The notes beneath the pieces were generated by a model, which ran no database searches, was not told the origin of the DNA, and saw nothing but the letters and a program-made list of their open reading frames with translations. The position numbers and the translations under genes are program-made. This document shows positions 5,926-8,034 of a stretch of 8,034 nt of DNA, piece by piece. Source of the DNA: Frankiales bacterium (GTDB lineage: Bacteria > Actinomycetota > Actinomycetes > Mycobacteriales > SCTD01); NCBI GenBank assembly GCA_004299215.1, contig SCTD01000354.1, positions 1-8,034 on the forward strand, written 5' to 3'. The stretch's first letter is position 1; each line of letters starts with the position of its first letter.

Positions 5926-5965
5926 CCGCGGAACCCGACACGGGATCCGCGGCCTCGTTGCGTTT
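5921..5965 (+). terminator. Intrinsic terminator (attenuator) in the whiB7 leader
   Basis: CGAGGCCGCGGA (5921-5932) pairs perfectly with TCCGCGGCCTCG (5946-5957). After an A-A mismatch, CCCG (5934-5937) pairs with CGGG (5941-5944) around an ACA loop. TTGCGTTT (5958-5965) follows as a T-rich tail, good for so GC-rich a genome. It lies between the uORF and whiB7, so it should stop transcription before whiB7 under non-inducing conditions. Confidence 0.8.
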
Positions 5966-5981
5966 CCGCCACCAGCCGCTC

Positions 5982-6027
5982 CGGCCCACAAGGCCCCGAC
6001 TCCACTCAGAACACGGCCCACCAGGCC
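5982..6027 (+). repeat. Two near-identical 14-mers between attenuator and whiB7
   Basis: CGGCCCACAAGGCC (5982-5995) and CGGCCCACCAGGCC (6014-6027) differ at one base and start 32 nt apart. Each can form a small GGCC/GGCC hairpin with a 5-nt loop. The second ends 26 nt before the whiB7 start codon. Role unknown; chance in GC-rich DNA is possible. Confidence 0.4.
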
Positions 6028-6053
6028 GCGAAGAAGATCGAAGGTGACCAACG

Positions 6054-6356
6054 GTGCTCGCCGCCCTGACCGCCCCGAACGAACCGACCATCGACCTGAC
6101 CGACGAGACGGTCCTGCCCTGCTGGACCGCCGACCCCGACCTGTGGTTCGCCGAGTCGCCCTCCGACGTGGAGGACGCCAAGGCGCGCTGCGTCCCGTGC
6201 CCGCTGCGCGAGGCGTGCCTCGCCGGTGCGCTCGAGCGCCGCGAGCCCTGGGGCGTCTGGGGCGGCCAGCTGGTCGTCGCCGGAGTCGTCGTCCCCCGCA
6301 AGCGCCCTCGTGGCCGTCCCCGCAAGGCCGACCTGGCAGCCGACGCTGCCGCGTGA
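6054..6356 (+). CDS. whiB7: WhiB7 transcriptional regulator (Fe-S, AT-hook)
   Basis: A 100-residue WhiB protein with the four cluster-binding cysteines Cys23, Cys46, Cys49 and Cys55 (C-Xn-CxxCx5C), the turn EPWGVWGGQ (64-72), and an AT-hook RGRPRK (86-91). The AT-hook identifies the WhiB7/WblC subgroup, not WhiB1-6. WhiB7 binds a 4Fe-4S cluster, docks on region 4 of the primary sigma factor, and activates intrinsic resistance to ribosome-targeting drugs (efflux, methyltransferase and acetyltransferase genes) and its own gene. GTG 6054 is supported by GAAGGTGA ending 6 nt upstream and by a length close to the roughly 92 residues of the mycobacterial protein. Expression should be set by the promoter at 5611-5647 and the attenuator at 5880-5965. 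Its position downstream of uvrD2 is conserved in mycobacteria. Confidence 0.95.
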   Translation: MLAALTAPNEPTIDLTDETVLPCWTADPDLWFAESPSDVEDAKARCVPCPLREACLAGALERREPWGVWGGQLVVAGVVVPRKRPRGRPRKADLAADAAA

Positions 6357-6397
6357 GACCCCCTTTCACCCAAGACTTCCTGAACAGGAGCACTGCC

Positions 6398-6568
6398 GTG
6401 TACGACACCACCACCCACCTGCTGCTCGCCTCGCGAGAGCACGCCGAACGCACCTCGCACGCGGCCGAGCGGTCGCGCGCTCTCCGCCTGGCACGTCTGC
6501 GCCGGCTCGACCGCCGCGCCCAGACCGCCGCCGCTCGCGCCCGGCTCGCCCGCCTGGCGCTCTCCTGA
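6398..6568 (+). CDS. Small Arg-rich hypothetical protein downstream of whiB7
   Basis: A 56-residue protein starting at GTG 6398, with CAGGAG at 6385-6390 and 7-nt spacing, a clear ribosome site that supports real translation. It follows the whiB7 stop by 41 nt with no terminator between, and the strong hairpin at 6597-6631 comes after it, so it is likely in the whiB7 transcript. It starts MYDTTTHLLLASREHAER and becomes very basic (13 Arg, no Lys). The second half (ALRLARLRRLDRRAQ onward) could form one amphipathic helix. There are no cysteines, signal peptide or membrane segment. I recognise no family. An RNA- or ribosome-associated role would fit the charge, but that is a guess. If real, whiB7 induction by antibiotics would induce it as well. 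Confidence 0.65.
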   Translation: MYDTTTHLLLASREHAERTSHAAERSRALRLARLRRLDRRAQTAAARARLARLALS

Positions 6569-6596
6569 CCGCCCACCTCACGGGGGCGGCACTGCC

Positions 6597-6631
6597 GACG
6601 CCCCTGCACCCACCCCGGGTGCAGGGGCGTC
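6597..6631 (+). terminator. Strong hairpin terminator after the whiB7 operon
   Basis: GACGCCCCTGCACCC (6597-6611) pairs perfectly with GGGTGCAGGGGCGTC (6617-6631) around ACCCC. The following bases (GTCATGTCC) are not T-rich, so termination may be of the tail-less actinobacterial type. A shorter alternative pairing, GGGGCG (6583-6588) with CGCCCC (6599-6604), overlaps its 5' arm. Confidence 0.65.
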
Positions 6632-6652
6632 GTCATGTCCAGGGGACGGTCC

Positions 6653-6667
6653 TACGCTGACCGCGTG
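6653..6667 (+). promoter_or_regulatory. Putative leaderless promoter of the phosphodiesterase gene
   Basis: TACGCT (6653-6658) fits TAnnnT and is followed by exactly 6 nt before GTG 6665, so transcription could begin at the start codon. No Shine-Dalgarno is close enough. No strong -35 is seen (TCGTCA at 6630-6635 is the best, 17 nt upstream). Confidence 0.45.
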
Positions 6668-8034
6668 CCCCTGCCCTCGCGCGACCTCACCGCCTCCGCC
6701 GTCGTGCAGGGAGGCCTCGTCACGCCCGGGCTGCGCGACCGCGCGCTCGACGTGCTGCTGGACCCGGCGCTCGCCCACGTCGTGGACCTCGTCTGCTGGC
6801 TCGAGAAGGGCCTGGTGCACGTCGCCGACAGCGCCGGCCACTCGGCGCTCGCCCCCGACGGCACGACCACCGTGCTCGCGGGTCGCGACCCGGTTGCCGA
6901 CCAGGACCCCTTCGGCGACGACAGCTACCCCTTCGCGGCAGCCCGGCTGCACTCGCTCTTCCGCGACCCGCGGGCACCCGACCTGGCCGTCGTGCACACC
7001 GGGCGGCACTGCTGGACCGAGCGCGGCGGCCACCTCGGCGAGCACGGATCGCTGAACGGTCTGCAGTCACGTGCGCCGCTGCTGCTGTCCGGACCGGGCG
7101 TGCAGGCCAGCGGCGTCGTCGACGCCGTCGCCCGGACCGTCGACGTCGCGGCGACGCTCGCGCACCTGACCGGTGGGTCGTACGACGAGATGGACGGCAG
7201 GCCAGTCGATCTCGTCACCCCCGGCGCACCGCACGTCGTCGGGCTCCTGTGGGACGGAGCGCCGAGCGCCGACCTCGTCGCGCTCGCGCAGGACGGCACG
7301 CTGCCCCACGTCGCCCGGCTGCTCGCTCGCGGGTGCGCGCTGCGCGGTGGCGCGATCGCGGAGTTCCCGAGCGTCACGCTGGTCAACCACACCTGCGCGC
7401 TCACCGGGGTCGGCCCGGGCACGCACGGCATCGTCAACAACGCCTACTTCGACAGGGTCCAGGGCGAGCAGGTCGTCACCAACCACTCGGTGTCGTGGCA
7501 CCGGGCCGCCGAGTGGCTGCGGCCCGGGGTGCGCACGGTCTGGGAGCGGCTGCCGGCCGGAGCCCTCGGCGCCTGCATCAACGAGCCCATGGACCGCGGC
7601 GCGACGTACTCGACCTTCGCGCTGGTCCGCGAGTCGGGAAGTGCCGGCAGCGGCTCGATCTCGGACTTCCTGCCTCCGGCCGCCGACGACGCGCACGCGA
7701 CCCAGGAGCACGTCGCGGCGAACGGCGACTACGCCTGGGGCACGCAGGTCGACGCGATCGGTCTGGTCCAGGTGCTCGACCTGTGGCGCGAGGGGACGCC
7801 GCCCGCGCTGACCTGGTGGAACACCACCCTCACCGACGGAGCGCACCACGCCGGCGGTCCCGGATCGGCGATCGCCCGCGCCGGGCTGGTCGACGCCGAC
7901 CGGAGGCTCGGCGTCTGGCTCGACCTGGTCGAGGCGCGCGGCCTGCTCGACGACGTCGTGGTGCTGCTCACCGCCGACCACGGGATGCAGGGCGCGGATC
8001 CGACGTGCACCGGTGACTGGGACGAGGCGCTGAC
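6665..8034 (+). CDS. Alkaline phosphatase superfamily / type I phosphodiesterase, 3'-truncated
   Basis: The frame is open from GTG 6665 to the window end (456 residues visible). Residues from about 190 onward are a type I phosphodiesterase/nucleotide pyrophosphatase core (PF01663-like). VVGLLWDG supplies Asp197; FPSVTLVNHT has the likely nucleophile Thr238 and Asn241; GVGPGTHGIVNN follows as usual. DGAHHAGGPG gives the Asp391/His395 pair, and LLTADHGM gives Asp438/His439, so both metal sites are nearly complete. The last expected ligand, a C-terminal His, lies outside the window. Such enzymes cleave phosphodiester or pyrophosphate bonds; the substrate here is unknown. Odd: residues 40-170 (GGHLGEHGS at 121-129, APLLLSGPGV at 137-146) resemble the C-terminal half of the same fold, placed in front. 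No signal peptide is visible. The GTG start is chosen because a terminator lies just upstream and a -10 element fits a leaderless mRNA. Confidence 0.85.
   Translation, partial: MPLPSRDLTASAVVQGGLVTPGLRDRALDVLLDPALAHVVDLVCWLEKGLVHVADSAGHSALAPDGTTTVLAGRDPVADQDPFGDDSYPFAAARLHSLFRDPRAPDLAVVHTGRHCWTERGGHLGEHGSLNGLQSRAPLLLSGPGVQASGVVDAVARTVDVAATLAHLTGGSYDEMDGRPVDLVTPGAPHVVGLLWDGAPSADLVALAQDGTLPHVARLLARGCALRGGAIAEFPSVTLVNHTCALTGVGPGTHGIVNNAYFDRVQGEQVVTNHSVSWHRAAEWLRPGVRTVWERLPAGALGACINEPMDRGATYSTFALVRESGSAGSGSISDFLPPAADDAHATQEHVAANGDYAWGTQVDAIGLVQVLDLWREGTPPALTWWNTTLTDGAHHAGGPGSAIARAGLVDADRRLGVWLDLVEARGLLDDVVVLLTADHGMQGADPTCTGDWDEAL

Noticed and set aside
5894..6027. Hairpins in the whiB7 leader as a target of the nearby ANTAR protein
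   Set aside because: ANTAR targets are tandem hairpins with six-base loops having A and G at fixed places; the loops here have five bases and do not show that pattern.
7067..7981. Long minus-strand open frame antisense to the phosphodiesterase
   Set aside because: No domain or ribosome site, shadow-type composition, and the plus strand carries a complete set of catalytic motifs.
1..8034. Mobile elements, CRISPR arrays, tRNA or rRNA genes
   Set aside because: No transposase or integrase, no spaced direct repeats of CRISPR type, and no cloverleaf or conserved rRNA sequence recognised on either strand.

Overview
The window is very GC-rich with strong G/C third-position bias, and it carries a WhiB-family regulator and a mycoredoxin, both confined to Actinobacteria. 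It therefore comes from a high-GC actinomycete; the genus cannot be fixed from the sequence alone. The core order, nudC / mrx1 (reverse) / uvrD2 (forward) / whiB7 (forward), matches what I remember of Mycobacterium tuberculosis Rv3199c-Rv3198A-Rv3198c-Rv3197A, so this is an old conserved neighbourhood and not a mobile island. I see no insertion sequence, prophage gene, tRNA, rRNA or CRISPR array.

Layout. 1-691: 3' part of nudC (NADH diphosphatase). 705-750: a perfect 46-bp palindrome. 835-1644: a DUF1206 six-helix membrane protein. 1616-2152 (reverse): a uridine-kinase-like protein with a broken P-loop, overlapping the DUF1206 gene tail to tail. 2236-3078 (reverse): a GAF-ANTAR putative RNA-binding antiterminator. 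3180-3419 (reverse): mycoredoxin mrx1. 3420-3516: a divergent promoter region with a sigma-R/sigma-H-like promoter facing mrx1. 3517-5613: uvrD2 helicase with a tetracysteine linker and HRDC domain. 5614-6053: a roughly 400-nt whiB7 leader. 6054-6356: whiB7. 6398-6568: a small Arg-rich protein, probably co-transcribed. 6597-6631: a strong hairpin terminator. 6665 to the window end: a type I phosphodiesterase/alkaline-phosphatase-superfamily protein that runs off the edge.

The most interesting part is the whiB7 control region. A TTGCAC-17-TACCTT promoter, with an AT-rich box 3 bp upstream of the -35, overlaps the uvrD2 stop codon. It is followed by a 67-codon upstream ORF with a strong Shine-Dalgarno. 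The stop codon of that ORF lies inside an antiterminator structure that competes with a GC-rich terminator hairpin. This is a complete ribosome-controlled attenuator of the kind known for whiB7/wblC, and the upstream ORF carries an unusual Ala-rich stretch with a run of GCT codons. Neighbouring functions (NAD(H) turnover, mycothiol-linked thiol repair, DNA helicase, Fe-S antibiotic-resistance regulator) fit a general redox and stress-maintenance locus.
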